Assembly: GCA_002439755.1 (NCBI GenBank)
Contig: DJPH01000019.1
Coordinates: 1-64,000, forward strand
DNA length: 64,000 bases
Source of the DNA: Prevotellaceae bacterium UBA6417
Lineage (GTDB): Bacteria > Bacteroidota > Bacteroidia > Bacteroidales > Bacteroidaceae
Direction: 5' to 3'
Position 1 is the stretch's first letter. Each line of letters opens with the position of its first letter. Of the stretch, positions 16,901 to 25,773 are shown in pieces. The notes under the pieces were generated by a model, which did no database searches, was not told the origin of the DNA, and saw only the letters and a list, made by a program, of their open reading frames with translations. The position numbers were made by a program, and so were the translations under genes.

Positions 16901-17074
16901 AATTCTGACGCGTCCTACCTGTGCTTCGTTACGAACCATTTCGTTCAGGCTCTTTCCAAGCAATTCTACAATTTCTTTTGATACAGTTTTTTGCTCTTCT
17001 GCGTTTACGAATGTCGAAGCCAATGCCATAATAGAACATAGGCAGATGCTTCTTAGATTCCTGTTGCGTTTCAT
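13991..17074 (-). CDS. exported amidase_3-like protein with golvesin and FN3 domains (often annotated xanthan lyase)
   Basis: The 1027-residue protein has a signal peptide (1-25). The catalytic module looks like a zinc N-acetylmuramoyl-L-alanine amidase split by an insertion. H168 (WQSHG) and E191 (TVEDLY) precede a golvesin-C-like beta domain (about 275-400). H495 (FHSDAG) and E578 (PAMLLELLSH) follow it, in the order of amidase_3 ligands. An FN3 domain spans about 635-730, and a C-terminal alpha/beta, glutaminase-like domain about 740-1027. Relatives in Bacteroides are widely labelled xanthan lyase on the golvesin domain alone. The intact ligand set and the NamZ neighbour favour peptidoglycan amidase activity. 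It begins 42 bases after GH97 and overlaps the next gene. Confidence 0.7.
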   Translation of the reverse strand: MKRNRNLRSICLCSIMALASTFVNAEEQKTVSKEIVELLGKSLNEMVRNEAQVGRVRIDSSHVTKDSVRIYASGNLYDAPIRENLIQDFYNNVRNQLPADWKKKKIGLFTAGIAVEKLVPHILRKKDDKKWKRFATPKKIAPIVRNTSATFEPKEGLKGRHIAMWQSHGFYYEAKLDRWEWQRARIFQTVEDLYTQSYVLPFLVPMLENAGAYVLMPREHDANPFEVIIDNDSRQIASNAEENDAAYRSQFTSTYSEHHGDRSWANGQETGFAFKRATYINHENPFKEGTYRQVETIKKGNASTAVWQPDIPKDGEYAVYVSYHTLAESTDDAKYTVFHNGQETTFSVNQQMGGGTWIYLGTFYFKEGKNADNRIELSNLSSKSGRIVTADAVKVGGGMGNVARYIDRTNEAHNLSITLDEAQKSGYPRFCEGARYWMQWAGVPDSIYDLTKSCNDYTDDYKNRGLWVNWLAGGSASNPNEKGLNIPIDLSFAFHSDAGTTLNDNIIGTLAIYDSEQYDGTFPGGASRTLSRDLADIVQSSIVNDIRTQCEPKWTRRQMWDKPYFEAWMPKVPAMLLELLSHQNFADMRYGLDPRFRFIVSRAIYKGILKFISSQRNEKYVVQPLPVSHMALQLTNGNTARLTWRATADSLEPTANAEKFIVYTRIEGNDWDNGQVVKGAEYETKLQPGKIYSYKVVAINEGGRSFPSEILSAGIAANATEKPVLVINNFNRISAPADFVAPEPADTALAGFLDNVDHGVPYIKDISYIGSMKEFRRRIPWMDDDAAGFGDSYADYEKEVIAGNTFDYPYIHGAAILKAGHSFVSCSDESVKDSLVRLEDYAITDLILGKECQTKMGRKGIHPLKYKTFDKTMQKKLTSYLKSGGHLFVSGAFIGTDLWDSRVAPSLQSDKDFATQILKYKWRVGQAAKGGKIKCVKSKLPKGTFIGEYSYHNQLNSKCYVVESPDAIEPACAEAATVMRYSENNLSAAVAYNGNDYKTIIMAVPFETIQTAKERDTMMQQILNFLK

Positions 17075-17115
17075 TTATATGTTGGGTATTATAATCGTCT
17101 TTATATGTTTAATGG

Positions 17116-19134
17116 CTACTCTGCTGCCATTTTCAGGGTATATCCTCCTCCGGGTGCCAAGTATACCTTGAGTTGTCCGTTGGCCGGTACCTGCGTGGTT
17201 TCATGGATATAGTCTTGTGCGTGTTTGGCTGCGTTAGGGCCATCACGGAATACTTCTATTTGTTTCCCGGCTCCATTAATTGTATTCAGGTCGAGTGTCA
17301 AATTGCGTTCAGTCCAGTTGGTCAAAGCTCCTACATACCATACATTTCCTTTTCTGCGTGCGATGGCTACATATTCGCCCACTTCTCCGCAAAGAGGAAT
17401 GGTCTCGTCCCAAACAGTAGGTATTTGCGAGATGAAAGTTGTACACTCCGCTTCCTGCTCATAGTGGGTCGGGCTGTCACACAACATGCCGAGCGGCGAC
17501 AGAAATACGGTATATTCTGCCAGCTGATGGCAACGTGTTCCCTGGCTCATAGGTTCGCTGCCTGATGCGCGGTAGGTTTGCCGTGTTCCATTCAGCATGG
17601 CTCCTTGCGTATAGTCCATCGGACCGGCCAGCATGCGTACGAAGGGTATAGTTACATCGCCATTCATCTGATCGTATTCTTCAAGCGATGACCATTTATT
17701 GAATTCCATGCCACATACTCCTTCAAAATTGAGCACGTTAGGGTACGTGCGGTTCAATCCTGCCGGTTTGAATGTTCCGTGTATGTCAAGTACCAATTTA
17801 TGTCTGGCTGCGGCTTCTGCAATTCGGTAATGGTAGTCTACGGCTCGTTGGTCGTCCCTGTTGATAACGTCTACTTTGAATCCTTTGACGCCCATTTCGG
17901 CATAATGGCGGCATACATTTTCCAAATCCTTGTCGAGAGCATAGCTGCCCGCCCATAAGATAATGCCTACTCCCTTTTCGTGCCCGTATGCAATGATTTC
18001 TTTCAAATCGATTTCGGGAACAACTTGCATCAGATCGGCAGGGCCGCGCACTGACCATCCATCGTCAAGAACTACATACTCTATGCCGTAGCGCGAAGCG
18101 AAGTCGATGTAATACTTATAGGTTTCCGTGTTGATTCCGGCCTTGAAGGGAACATTGTAAATGCTCCAATCGTTCCACCAGTCCCAAGCCACTTTTCCCG
18201 GCTTTATCCAGCCGGTGTCTTTCAGCTCGCAAGGTTCGGCCAGCCGGTACACCATATCGTTGGCCAACAGTTCCGTGGCATTGCGCGATATGCAGAATAC
18301 GCGCCAGGGAAACTTCATTTTGGCAGGGCAATGTGCAATGTAGCCGGCACGTTCTTTTACCAGCAGTTGCAGATTGTCATAGCCTCCTTGTTCTTCCTTT
18401 GACGGATAGCGTGCAAAGTATGTTTTCAAGGCTGCATCTTTTCCGCCGCTTCTCACATACATGTTTGGGTAGTTTTGCAGGGCTGCTTCGGTCAGTCCTA
18501 TCTTAATGCCTCCTTCGGCTTCGATAAGACAGGGGAGAAATGCCAGTTTGCTGCTATCCATCTTGCTCAGCGCAACATGTGCATAGGTGTTTTCGAAGGT
18601 ATTGATCAGTTGCTGTTCGAATGTGGTGCCTTCTTGTCTTACATAGGGCAGAAATGCTTTCGGGTCAGCGGGGAAGCGGCAGTCCATTTGTTCATCTTCG
18701 ACAATGATATCCTTGTCAAGATTGGATATGAAGCGATAGGCCGCCCCATCGTCATAGACGCGTACTACCAAATCAAAGCCTTCCTTGAATTTTAAAATGA
18801 GCTGGTTATAATTGTCGGTGATGGTTTCCTTAGTGTAAAAAAGAGCGTTGATATTGCCTTTGTAACTGTTGCGTGCCACTTTTGCCGGTTTGGCACTTGT
18901 ACCCCATGTAATGCCATTTCTAAGCTTTAAAGATACATCCGATGGCAATATCAGCGGCTTGCTTTCGTATTGTAATGAAAACCGCAGTTTTCCTTTTATT
19001 GTTTCAACACATGCAGTCAGTTTGCCGTCGGGAGATGTAACATCGTATACGTTGGCTTTTGTGCAGGCGATGCTTGTCAAAAAAAATGCGACGGTCAGGC
19101 CGAATATCCTGTTCCATCCTGTGAGTTTTTTCAT
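17116..19134 (-). CDS. GH97 glycoside hydrolase, probable retaining alpha-galactosidase type
   Basis: The 672-residue exported protein has an N-terminal signal (hydrophobic run to SIACTKA; a lipoprotein signal is possible), a beta-sandwich, a TIM barrel and a short C-terminal beta domain, as in GH97. D422 in GFKVDVINRDD and E477 in GVCGMEFNKW are 55 residues apart. That matches the nucleophile/acid-base pair I recall for the retaining alpha-galactosidase BtGH97b; inverting SusB-type enzymes lack this Asp. I chose the start at 19134 because longer frames begin in or upstream of the promoter box at 19231. It is the first gene of the five-gene operon ending at the NagX-like gene. Its sugar substrate in the locus is unknown. 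Confidence 0.88.
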   Translation of the reverse strand: MKKLTGWNRIFGLTVAFFLTSIACTKANVYDVTSPDGKLTACVETIKGKLRFSLQYESKPLILPSDVSLKLRNGITWGTSAKPAKVARNSYKGNINALFYTKETITDNYNQLILKFKEGFDLVVRVYDDGAAYRFISNLDKDIIVEDEQMDCRFPADPKAFLPYVRQEGTTFEQQLINTFENTYAHVALSKMDSSKLAFLPCLIEAEGGIKIGLTEAALQNYPNMYVRSGGKDAALKTYFARYPSKEEQGGYDNLQLLVKERAGYIAHCPAKMKFPWRVFCISRNATELLANDMVYRLAEPCELKDTGWIKPGKVAWDWWNDWSIYNVPFKAGINTETYKYYIDFASRYGIEYVVLDDGWSVRGPADLMQVVPEIDLKEIIAYGHEKGVGIILWAGSYALDKDLENVCRHYAEMGVKGFKVDVINRDDQRAVDYHYRIAEAAARHKLVLDIHGTFKPAGLNRTYPNVLNFEGVCGMEFNKWSSLEEYDQMNGDVTIPFVRMLAGPMDYTQGAMLNGTRQTYRASGSEPMSQGTRCHQLAEYTVFLSPLGMLCDSPTHYEQEAECTTFISQIPTVWDETIPLCGEVGEYVAIARRKGNVWYVGALTNWTERNLTLDLNTINGAGKQIEVFRDGPNAAKHAQDYIHETTQVPANGQLKVYLAPGGGYTLKMAAE

Positions 19135-19230
19135 AGGAATGAATGTGAGTTTTGATATATTGGCGTGTAATTTCATGCTACCAGAAGTTACTGTATGAAG
19201 TTGTCTTTTCCGACTGGGAAGCAGACAGTG

Positions 19231-19238
19231 CAAAGTTA
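19231..19238 (-). promoter_or_regulatory. -7 box for the GH97 operon
   Basis: On the minus strand this reads TAACTTTG, matching TAnnTTTG. It leaves a leader of about 90 bases before the ATG at 19134 and excludes in-frame starts farther upstream. Confidence 0.5.
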
Positions 19239-19340
19239 CTCAAAAGGGCAATAAAAAAGGAGGCTTTCAATTTAAAATTCGTAGGGAAAGAATTCAATCT
19301 GAAAGGCTTTCTTTTTTGTCTAATAGGACATAAGCAAAGG

Positions 19341-22046
19341 TCAACAGCTTTTAGAACCGCAAAGCAGGGCATATTTGCAGTGTTCGCATGCTTTTTCGTC
19401 GAAGGCAAAGGTATATTCGGCAGTTCTTAGGTCTTTTATGAGCTGTTGCAATTGGCTTTTAAATGCATCCAGCTTTTCTTCTGCAGTCAGGTCGCTTAGT
19501 CCGTTTTTTGTGTTGCCAAGAGTGACATATGGCGAAAGCTCTTTGCCATAGAGTTTCTGCAGGAAATAGATGGCAGATACCGGTGTCTCGTTACGTGTAA
19601 GCCGGTAGAGCAGTTCGTAGAAGACGGTTTGCAGAACATAGTTTTTCGTATTGTCGCTGAAAAGTTCTTCAATGCTTGCTGCTTTCATCTTTTCCTTTTT
19701 GTAAGCACCGGTTTTATAGTCGATGATGCGTTTTTTCTCGATGCCGTCTATATGTGTGATGTCTGTGCGGTCAATTTTTCCGTTGATACTTGTCAAATCA
19801 TCTAAGTCGGCTTTTAGCGATTCTTCCGCATGAACAAATTTAAGTCCGTTGTTTTTGGCAATGTAGGCATCATATTTCAAAAGATTAGACAGATAGTCTC
19901 TTATGACACCGGCTTCTATCTCGTGCTCGTCCTTGTTGTAGAGTTGATGGTCTTTTTCGATTTTCGTTGTTGGTGAAAAGCTGTGTGCGTCTTCATTGCT
20001 GACATATTCGAAAGCCTCTGCGATGTAAGTTTCCAGTTTTACAATGTTGCCTGCCATTGCAGACAACTCATCTGCGTGCAGTATGGCTTCGGGGCGGTTG
20101 CCGCGAAGGTCTTCATAGATGGATTCGGCAGCTCTGTGGAAAATACTGCCGAACGTGTTGGGAGGCAACAGGTCGGACTGTTGTGGTATCTCTTTGATGC
20201 CAAGCATATAAGAGAAAAAATACTTCATGGGGCAGTCTATGAATTTTTCCAAAGCCGAAACGGACAGATTCAGCCTTCTGTTTTCCATTATCTGCCTGAT
20301 GGTTTCGGAGTCAATGCCTTTTACTTCGCATCGATTGATGATGTTGTGCTCGTTCAATGTATAGCATATTACAGGGATGTCGGTCTCGGTAAGAATCTGT
20401 ACCATGAACCGCGACATTTCTCCGCAGTGCTTTTCACCGTCGGTCGATTCGTTATAGACCAAAGTGACATGTTGTGAGCGTTGCAGCAGCCGGAAAAAAT
20501 TGTAGGCATAGACTTCGCTGCGTTCATCGCCTGTCATGATGTGATAGAACTTGCGCAAGTCGTAGGGAATAAACGAACGGTCGGCACTCTTTTTGGGAAC
20601 AATTCCGTCTCCGACGGAGAGCAACAGAAGTTGGTCGAAATCAAGGTTGCGGGTTTCGAGCATTCCCATAATTTGTAAGCCGGCTGCCGGTTCTCCATGA
20701 AACGGAACCGACAGTGATGTGAGTACTTGCCGCAGCAGTCCCTGCAGTGTACGGCGTGTAACGGAAAGAGTGCCGTTGCTAACAAACGTCTTGAAACGGT
20801 TGACGGTGGTGAAGCATTGAAAGAAGGATTCGGCCGTAAGTTGTCCCAACCATGATTGTTCGCCATGGCGTTCCATCTCATTCTGTGCCTGCTGTTGAAG
20901 AGCCGATGACAATTTGTTGAGCAGCTCCAGGTTGTCGTTTGGGTTGGGTTGCTTTTCAGTTTCGCTTCGTGTAAAAAAATCTTCCACGAAAGCATAGGCC
21001 GGTGTGTGTGACATTGGAAAGCCTTTTGTGATGTTGACTTCCTGCACATCTTCAGGAAGGCTGTGAATGACCGGCTGTAGCAGGGTTTCGTCGCAAAGAA
21101 CGATGGCGGTTCGTTTTTCATCCGCGCGCGTCAGATTTTGCCGGAGCCATGACGTGGCGTAATGGGCCTGTGCGTTGTCGGACGAGGAGGCCACATACTC
21201 TATTGTAGTCCGTTGTGACAAGTTGTCAAAGAGATTTTCGGGCAATTCGTTTGGAAACCGCTCGATGTTGCGTTCCATGTTCTTGCCAAAGGAAAACAAT
21301 GCACCTTTGCCCGTATACATACGGTCGTAGTCCCAATAAAACAGGGCTTTTCCTGTTGATTGCAGCAGCTCGAACAATTTCCATTCCACGGGCAGCAGCA
21401 TGTTGAAGCCTACGAACGCATACTTGTCGAAACGCTCAGGCAATGTGAGTTGGTTTTGCTCTAAGTTTTCGATGACGTGGCGTTGCCTGGCTCCTTCATA
21501 AGCTTCGCCATCGGCTTCAAGCGTTTCGTTCAGCTCTTTATAGATGTCGTAGAGATACCTCCACAGATGCTCAAAGTCCTCTTTCAGCTGCCCGCTTCCT
21601 TTAAGTGTTTCGATGAAAGGGCGCAATTGTTCGCGTTCTTCCGGTGTCATGGTCTCTAATTGACGGGCGGCACTCCAGGAACCGAAAATCTCGTGCGCAT
21701 CGACCAGACTGCGGTCGATATCGGAAAAATCTGACAGCAGTTGCTCGCCCCAACCGTAGAAAAAATCAAGGGAAATATGGGCATCTTGGATTTTTTCCTT
21801 GTAAATCTGATAAAGCAGACATACTGAGCGGATATCATCGGCGGGCTTGAAATCGGAAAGGGTGTTGAATAGTTCGCTTATGGTCAGATATTCGGGAGCC
21901 CACACGGCAGTTGTTTCATCGTGGGCTAACAGATAATCGTCAAAGAATATTCCGGCGCGTTTGTTGGGGAATACAACAGCGATGCGGCTCAAGTCGTTTT
22001 TGAACTTGCCGCGGAGATTGTTGGCTACATGCTTGAGAAATTGCAT
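19341..22046 (-). CDS. AddB-like PD-(D/E)XK exonuclease with iron-sulfur cysteines
   Basis: The 901-residue cytoplasmic protein resembles AddB, the nuclease/scanning subunit of AddAB-type double-strand break repair. The nuclease is near the C-terminus (GKIDRTD then IIDYKTG, the D and YK of PD-(D/E)XK). Four cysteines that clasp a 4Fe-4S cluster in AddB are present: one in FIDCPMKYFF, then C887, C890 and C896 (C-x2-C-x5-C). The N-terminal helicase-like region lacks a recognisable Walker A motif, so it may be an inactive helicase fold. The AddA helicase that normally pairs with it is not adjacent in this window. A -7 box lies at 22195-22202. Confidence 0.8.
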   Translation of the reverse strand: MQFLKHVANNLRGKFKNDLSRIAVVFPNKRAGIFFDDYLLAHDETTAVWAPEYLTISELFNTLSDFKPADDIRSVCLLYQIYKEKIQDAHISLDFFYGWGEQLLSDFSDIDRSLVDAHEIFGSWSAARQLETMTPEEREQLRPFIETLKGSGQLKEDFEHLWRYLYDIYKELNETLEADGEAYEGARQRHVIENLEQNQLTLPERFDKYAFVGFNMLLPVEWKLFELLQSTGKALFYWDYDRMYTGKGALFSFGKNMERNIERFPNELPENLFDNLSQRTTIEYVASSSDNAQAHYATSWLRQNLTRADEKRTAIVLCDETLLQPVIHSLPEDVQEVNITKGFPMSHTPAYAFVEDFFTRSETEKQPNPNDNLELLNKLSSALQQQAQNEMERHGEQSWLGQLTAESFFQCFTTVNRFKTFVSNGTLSVTRRTLQGLLRQVLTSLSVPFHGEPAAGLQIMGMLETRNLDFDQLLLLSVGDGIVPKKSADRSFIPYDLRKFYHIMTGDERSEVYAYNFFRLLQRSQHVTLVYNESTDGEKHCGEMSRFMVQILTETDIPVICYTLNEHNIINRCEVKGIDSETIRQIMENRRLNLSVSALEKFIDCPMKYFFSYMLGIKEIPQQSDLLPPNTFGSIFHRAAESIYEDLRGNRPEAILHADELSAMAGNIVKLETYIAEAFEYVSNEDAHSFSPTTKIEKDHQLYNKDEHEIEAGVIRDYLSNLLKYDAYIAKNNGLKFVHAEESLKADLDDLTSINGKIDRTDITHIDGIEKKRIIDYKTGAYKKEKMKAASIEELFSDNTKNYVLQTVFYELLYRLTRNETPVSAIYFLQKLYGKELSPYVTLGNTKNGLSDLTAEEKLDAFKSQLQQLIKDLRTAEYTFAFDEKACEHCKYALLCGSKSC

Positions 22047-22194
22047 ATACTTGTGGATTGGGAGTCTTTGTGAAATGGCTTTGGAAATCGGGAAGACCGG
22101 TTGCAGAATTTTCTATGGGGAAAGGTGCTTTCTGTAGCCGTGTTTCAATTCGATACAGCCGAACTTTTTATTGTCTGTGAACTGTTTGTCAATA

Positions 22195-22202
22195 CAAAGG
22201 TA
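22195..22202 (-). promoter_or_regulatory. -7 box for the AddB-like gene
   Basis: On the minus strand this is TACCTTTG, matching TAnnTTTG. It would give a long leader of about 140 bases before the start at 22046. Confidence 0.4.
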
Positions 22203-22245
22203 GGGATTTTAGCCAAGAATACAGTGAAACGTCCATTAAAACGAT

Positions 22246-22554
22246 TCATTGTAATTTGAAGTTGCATTCTTTCATATTGACACAAGCATTGGTTTTGAAA
22301 ACAACTCCTTCCGATTCGAGCAGCCGGCGTTGCTCCGTAAAACCCGGAGCCAGGCGTCCTTGACTGTTTACAACACGATGACAGGGAAGATGAAGCGATT
22401 CGGAAGCCTCACGCAAAACCCGCCCAACAAGACGTGAGTTTTGAGGCCTGCCAATGAGCCAGGCAATTTGTCCGTAGGTCAGAACTTTTCCTATTGGGAT
22501 TTCCGACACAACGTTGAACACATCTTTGCGAAAAGAGTCGATGTCAGGCTTCAT
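22246..22554 (-). CDS. MGMT-family DNA alkyltransferase-like protein
   Basis: The 102-residue protein corresponds to only the C-terminal DNA-binding/alkyl-acceptor domain of O6-methylguanine-DNA methyltransferase. The acceptor Cys is kept in PCHRVV, so it may be a genuine small alkyltransferase; alkyltransferase-like (ATL) proteins have lost this Cys, usually to Trp. Other family marks are IPIGKVLTYGQIA and RLVGRVLR. I prefer the ATG at 22554 to an in-frame TTG at 22581, because the ATG gives the usual family N-terminus. It follows proA by 58 bases on the same strand and may be the last gene of the arg/pro operon. Confidence 0.8.
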   Translation of the reverse strand: MKPDIDSFRKDVFNVVSEIPIGKVLTYGQIAWLIGRPQNSRLVGRVLREASESLHLPCHRVVNSQGRLAPGFTEQRRLLESEGVVFKTNACVNMKECNFKLQ

Positions 22555-22612
22555 CGTTTCAGACCAAAGCGAAAAGGCCAATGTTTATTTTGAGCAGAAT
22601 GTCTATATGAAA

Positions 22613-23860
22613 TCAGGCCGGACGCGTCTGACCGTGTCCGGTGATGAGCCATTTGTAGGTGGTGATTTCTTCTAATCCCATCGGCCCGCGTGCTCCCAGC
22701 TTTTGGGTGCTGATACCTATTTCAGCGCCCAGGCCGAATTGTCCGCCGTCGGTAAAACTGGTCGGTGCATTTACGTAGACACAGGCCGCATCAACCATGG
22801 TTTGAAAAACGCGAGCCCGGTCTTTGTTTTCGGTAATGATGCATTCGCTATGTCCGGAACCATAGCGGGCAATATGTGACAAGGCTTCTTCTAAACTGTT
22901 TACCGTTCGGACGGCCATGCGGAGCGACATGTATTCTGTGCCATAGCTGTTGCTGTCGGCCGGATGGAGCAGGCTGGAAGGATAATTGTTTTGCAAGGCA
23001 CTATAGGCCGGGGTATCGGCGAAAAGTTCTACTTGCTTTTTTAAAAGTAAAGAACATAATTCCGGCAAGTCAGACAGACGTTTACGATGGATGATGAGGC
23101 AATCAAGGGCATTGCACACGGATGGGCGGCGTGTCTTGGCATTCAGTATGATTTGTTTCCCGATGTTAGTGTCTCCGTATTCATCAAAATAGGTGTTTAC
23201 GACTCCGGCTCCGGTTTCGATGCAGGGCACTTTTGCCTCTTCTCTGACAAAACGGATGAGTCGGCTGCTGCCGCGCGGAATGATGAGGTCAACGTACTGT
23301 GTGGCATGCAACAGCTCGGCTGCAGCTTCATGAGTAGCCGGAAGAAGCTGCACAACGTTGCGATCTATTCCTTGTTCTTCGAGTACGTCGTGAATCAATT
23401 TTACTGCGGCAATATTTGTATTGTCTGCATCTTTGCCTCCTTTTAGAATGCAGGCATTGCCGCTTTTAAAGCAGAGCGAGAATACGTCGAAAGTAACATT
23501 GGGACGCGCCTCATAAATGATGCCGATGACACCGAAAGGTACGCTTACGCGTTGCAAGTGCAATCCGTTGTCAAGGATCTTGTCGGATAGAATACGGCCG
23601 AGTGGTGACGGCAGTGTGCCTACATGGCGCATGTCAGACGCAATGCCTGCTAAACGTTGTTCTGTCAATTGCAATCTGTCATACAGCGGATTGTCTTTGT
23701 CCATATGTTTTAGGTCAATGGCATTGGCAGCGAGCAGTTCTGCCTGATGTGATTCGATAGCATCGGCGACGGCAGCTAAAATCTTTGAGCGGCGCGTGTC
23801 GTCAATAAGTGCTAAATTGACAGAGGCTGATTTGGCAGACGAAAAAAAATGTTCGAACAT
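22613..23860 (-). CDS. proA: gamma-glutamyl phosphate reductase
   Basis: ProA reduces gamma-glutamyl phosphate with NADPH to glutamate-5-semialdehyde, the second step of proline synthesis, in the cytoplasm. The 415-residue length is typical for the aldehyde-dehydrogenase-fold family, and the catalytic Cys lies in [10 protein letters not shown]. Other marks are [10 protein letters not shown] near the N-terminus and the C-terminal [15 protein letters not shown]. It starts 26 bases after the stop of proB, so kinase and reductase, which channel an unstable intermediate, are made together. The downstream neighbour is the MGMT-like gene. Confidence 0.95.
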   Translation of the reverse strand: MFEHFFSSAKSASVNLALIDDTRRSKILAAVADAIESHQAELLAANAIDLKHMDKDNPLYDRLQLTEQRLAGIASDMRHVGTLPSPLGRILSDKILDNGLHLQRVSVPFGVIGIIYEARPNVTFDVFSLCFKSGNACILKGGKDADNTNIAAVKLIHDVLEEQGIDRNVVQLLPATHEAAAELLHATQYVDLIIPRGSSRLIRFVREEAKVPCIETGAGVVNTYFDEYGDTNIGKQIILNAKTRRPSVCNALDCLIIHRKRLSDLPELCSLLLKKQVELFADTPAYSALQNNYPSSLLHPADSNSYGTEYMSLRMAVRTVNSLEEALSHIARYGSGHSECIITENKDRARVFQTMVDAACVYVNAPTSFTDGGQFGLGAEIGISTQKLGARGPMGLEEITTYKWLITGHGQTRPA

Positions 23861-23886
23861 GTATAGGTTGGAGTAAGATGGTAAAG

Positions 23887-24981
23887 CTAATTGGAGATTG
23901 TGTCTTTTAACAAGAACAAGTAGTCATAGTGAACCAAAGGCTTTTGGTTGTGCCGGCCTATCAATTGTCGAGCTTCACAGGCATCATATCCCGATCGGCC
24001 TAAGGCTATTTCTGTTTGATTCTCATCAACAATGCTCACAATGTCGCCTTCTTCAAAATCACCGTCAATGGCAGTTGCTCCGACCAATAGCAGACTGGTA
24101 GCTTTGCAGCTGTTGAGCAGAGTCTCGGCAGCTTTGTGATTAATGTGAATGATTCCCTTAGAAAAACCTGCACTGTGGGCAATCCACTTCTTGACGCTTG
24201 AAATGGCATCCGGATTAGGGAGAAACTCGGTATGCAGCGTTTCAGCCGGTTTTGTAATGAGGTTAATCAGAATGTTAGGCGTTTTTCCGTTGGCAATGAT
24301 AACTCGTATACCTTCTGAAGCGACTTTGCGTGCAATTCTGCATTTGGTAATCATTCCGCCACGCCCGAAACCACTTTTTTCAGCTTGAATATAATCAGTC
24401 AGGTCTGTATTTGGATGCAATTCGCGTATGACGTGACATGAAGGGTCTGATGGAGAACCGTTATATATGCCGTCAACATTGCTTAGTATGATAAGGCTCT
24501 CAGCACCAATCATGCTTGCAATAAGTCCTGATAGCTCATCATTGTCGGTAAACATGAGCTCTGTGACACTGACAGTGTCGTTTTCGTTGACAATAGGAAT
24601 GATGCCGTTTTGAAGCATCACAGTCATGCAACTTCTTTGATTTAAATATTCGCGGCGGGTACCGAAATTCTCTTTCATCGTAAGAACCTGGCCGATTTTC
24701 AACCCATGTTCACGAAAGAAGTCGTAGTACAGGTTAAGCAGCTTTACCTGACCTACGGCTGAATAAAGTTGCCTTTGTTCGACGCTGTCTAATTTATGAT
24801 TAATTTTGATTTCGCTTCTCCCACTTGCGATGGCTCCGCTTGAGACAAGCACCACATCATATTTTAGTGAGCGGAGCATGGCAATTTGATCGACCAAGGC
24901 AGACATTTGTGTAACGTCAAGTGTCCCGTTAGATCGGGTCAGGACGTTGCTTCCAACCTTTATAACGATGCGATGTTTCAT
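23887..24981 (-). CDS. proB: glutamate 5-kinase
   Basis: ProB phosphorylates glutamate to gamma-glutamyl phosphate, the first and usually proline-inhibited step of proline synthesis. The 364-residue protein has the amino-acid-kinase domain ([34 protein letters not shown]) at residues 1-260 or so. A C-terminal PUA domain (about 280-364, with [12 protein letters not shown]) follows, as in E. coli ProB. Its ATG overlaps the proC stop by 4 bases, suggesting translational coupling, and it is followed closely by proA. Confidence 0.95.
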   Translation of the reverse strand: MKHRIVIKVGSNVLTRSNGTLDVTQMSALVDQIAMLRSLKYDVVLVSSGAIASGRSEIKINHKLDSVEQRQLYSAVGQVKLLNLYYDFFREHGLKIGQVLTMKENFGTRREYLNQRSCMTVMLQNGIIPIVNENDTVSVTELMFTDNDELSGLIASMIGAESLIILSNVDGIYNGSPSDPSCHVIRELHPNTDLTDYIQAEKSGFGRGGMITKCRIARKVASEGIRVIIANGKTPNILINLITKPAETLHTEFLPNPDAISSVKKWIAHSAGFSKGIIHINHKAAETLLNSCKATSLLLVGATAIDGDFEEGDIVSIVDENQTEIALGRSGYDACEARQLIGRHNQKPLVHYDYLFLLKDTISN

Positions 24982-25772
24982 GTAGTTTTAAGTCCGGCTT
25001 TTAAACCGCGGATGACAGCACTGGTGAAGCCTGCATTTTCCATTTCGTTGAGGCCGCGTATGGTAACACCGCCCGGTGTAGTTACTTTGTCAATTTCGGC
25101 TTCAGGATGGTTGCCGTTGGCTTGCAATAGTTCTATGGCTCCTTTTACAGTTTGCAATACAATGTCCTTTGCATCGTCTGGATAAAAGCCAAGCTCTACG
25201 CCACCTTCTGATGCAGCACGTACATAACGCATTGCGTAGGCAAGACCGCAGGAAGCCAAGGTGGTACCTGCGGCTAAGAGTCTTTCTTCAACGATAATGG
25301 AGCGTCCCATCCCATCGAAGATGGATCTTATCAATGCTGTTTGTTCCTTTTCGGCTTTTGCCGGAACAATAAAAGTCATGCTGCTGCATTGGGAAATGGC
25401 TATGTTAGGGATGGCCAGAAAAAATGAAGGAATCATTTTTTCTTCATTTTCCAACCAGGTCTTAACATCGTCTGATTTTATTCCGGCAGCTATAATGACC
25501 AATATTTGATGGTTGTAGTCGAGAACAGGTCTGATTTCTCGCAAAATAGTCTCAACCAACCAAGGTTTTACAAAAACCATAATGACATCAGCTCCTTTGA
25601 TGGCTTCTTTGTTGTCAGTAAAAGTGTGAACTCCAATGCAATCAAAAGGTTGAAGCTTCTGGGAAGAAGGGTCTGAGATGCAGAGCTCTTTTGCTTGGCA
25701 GGTATTTGATTTTAGAAGCCCATGAGCTGTGGCACCTCCCATGTTGCCTGCTCCAATAATGGAAATTTTCAT
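24978..25772 (-). CDS. proC: pyrroline-5-carboxylate reductase
   Basis: ProC reduces pyrroline-5-carboxylate to proline with NAD(P)H. The 264-residue protein opens with the Rossmann motif IIGAGNMGGATAHGL. It ends with the P5CR dimerisation signature (TPGGVTIRGLNEMENAGFTSAV), where the Thr/Pro/Gly/Gly loop binds substrate. It begins one base after argD ends and overlaps proB by 4 bases, placing it at the junction of the arginine and proline genes. Confidence 0.93.
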   Translation of the reverse strand: MKISIIGAGNMGGATAHGLLKSNTCQAKELCISDPSSQKLQPFDCIGVHTFTDNKEAIKGADVIMVFVKPWLVETILREIRPVLDYNHQILVIIAAGIKSDDVKTWLENEEKMIPSFFLAIPNIAISQCSSMTFIVPAKAEKEQTALIRSIFDGMGRSIIVEERLLAAGTTLASCGLAYAMRYVRAASEGGVELGFYPDDAKDIVLQTVKGAIELLQANGNHPEAEIDKVTTPGGVTIRGLNEMENAGFTSAVIRGLKAGLKTT

Positions 25773-25773
25773 A

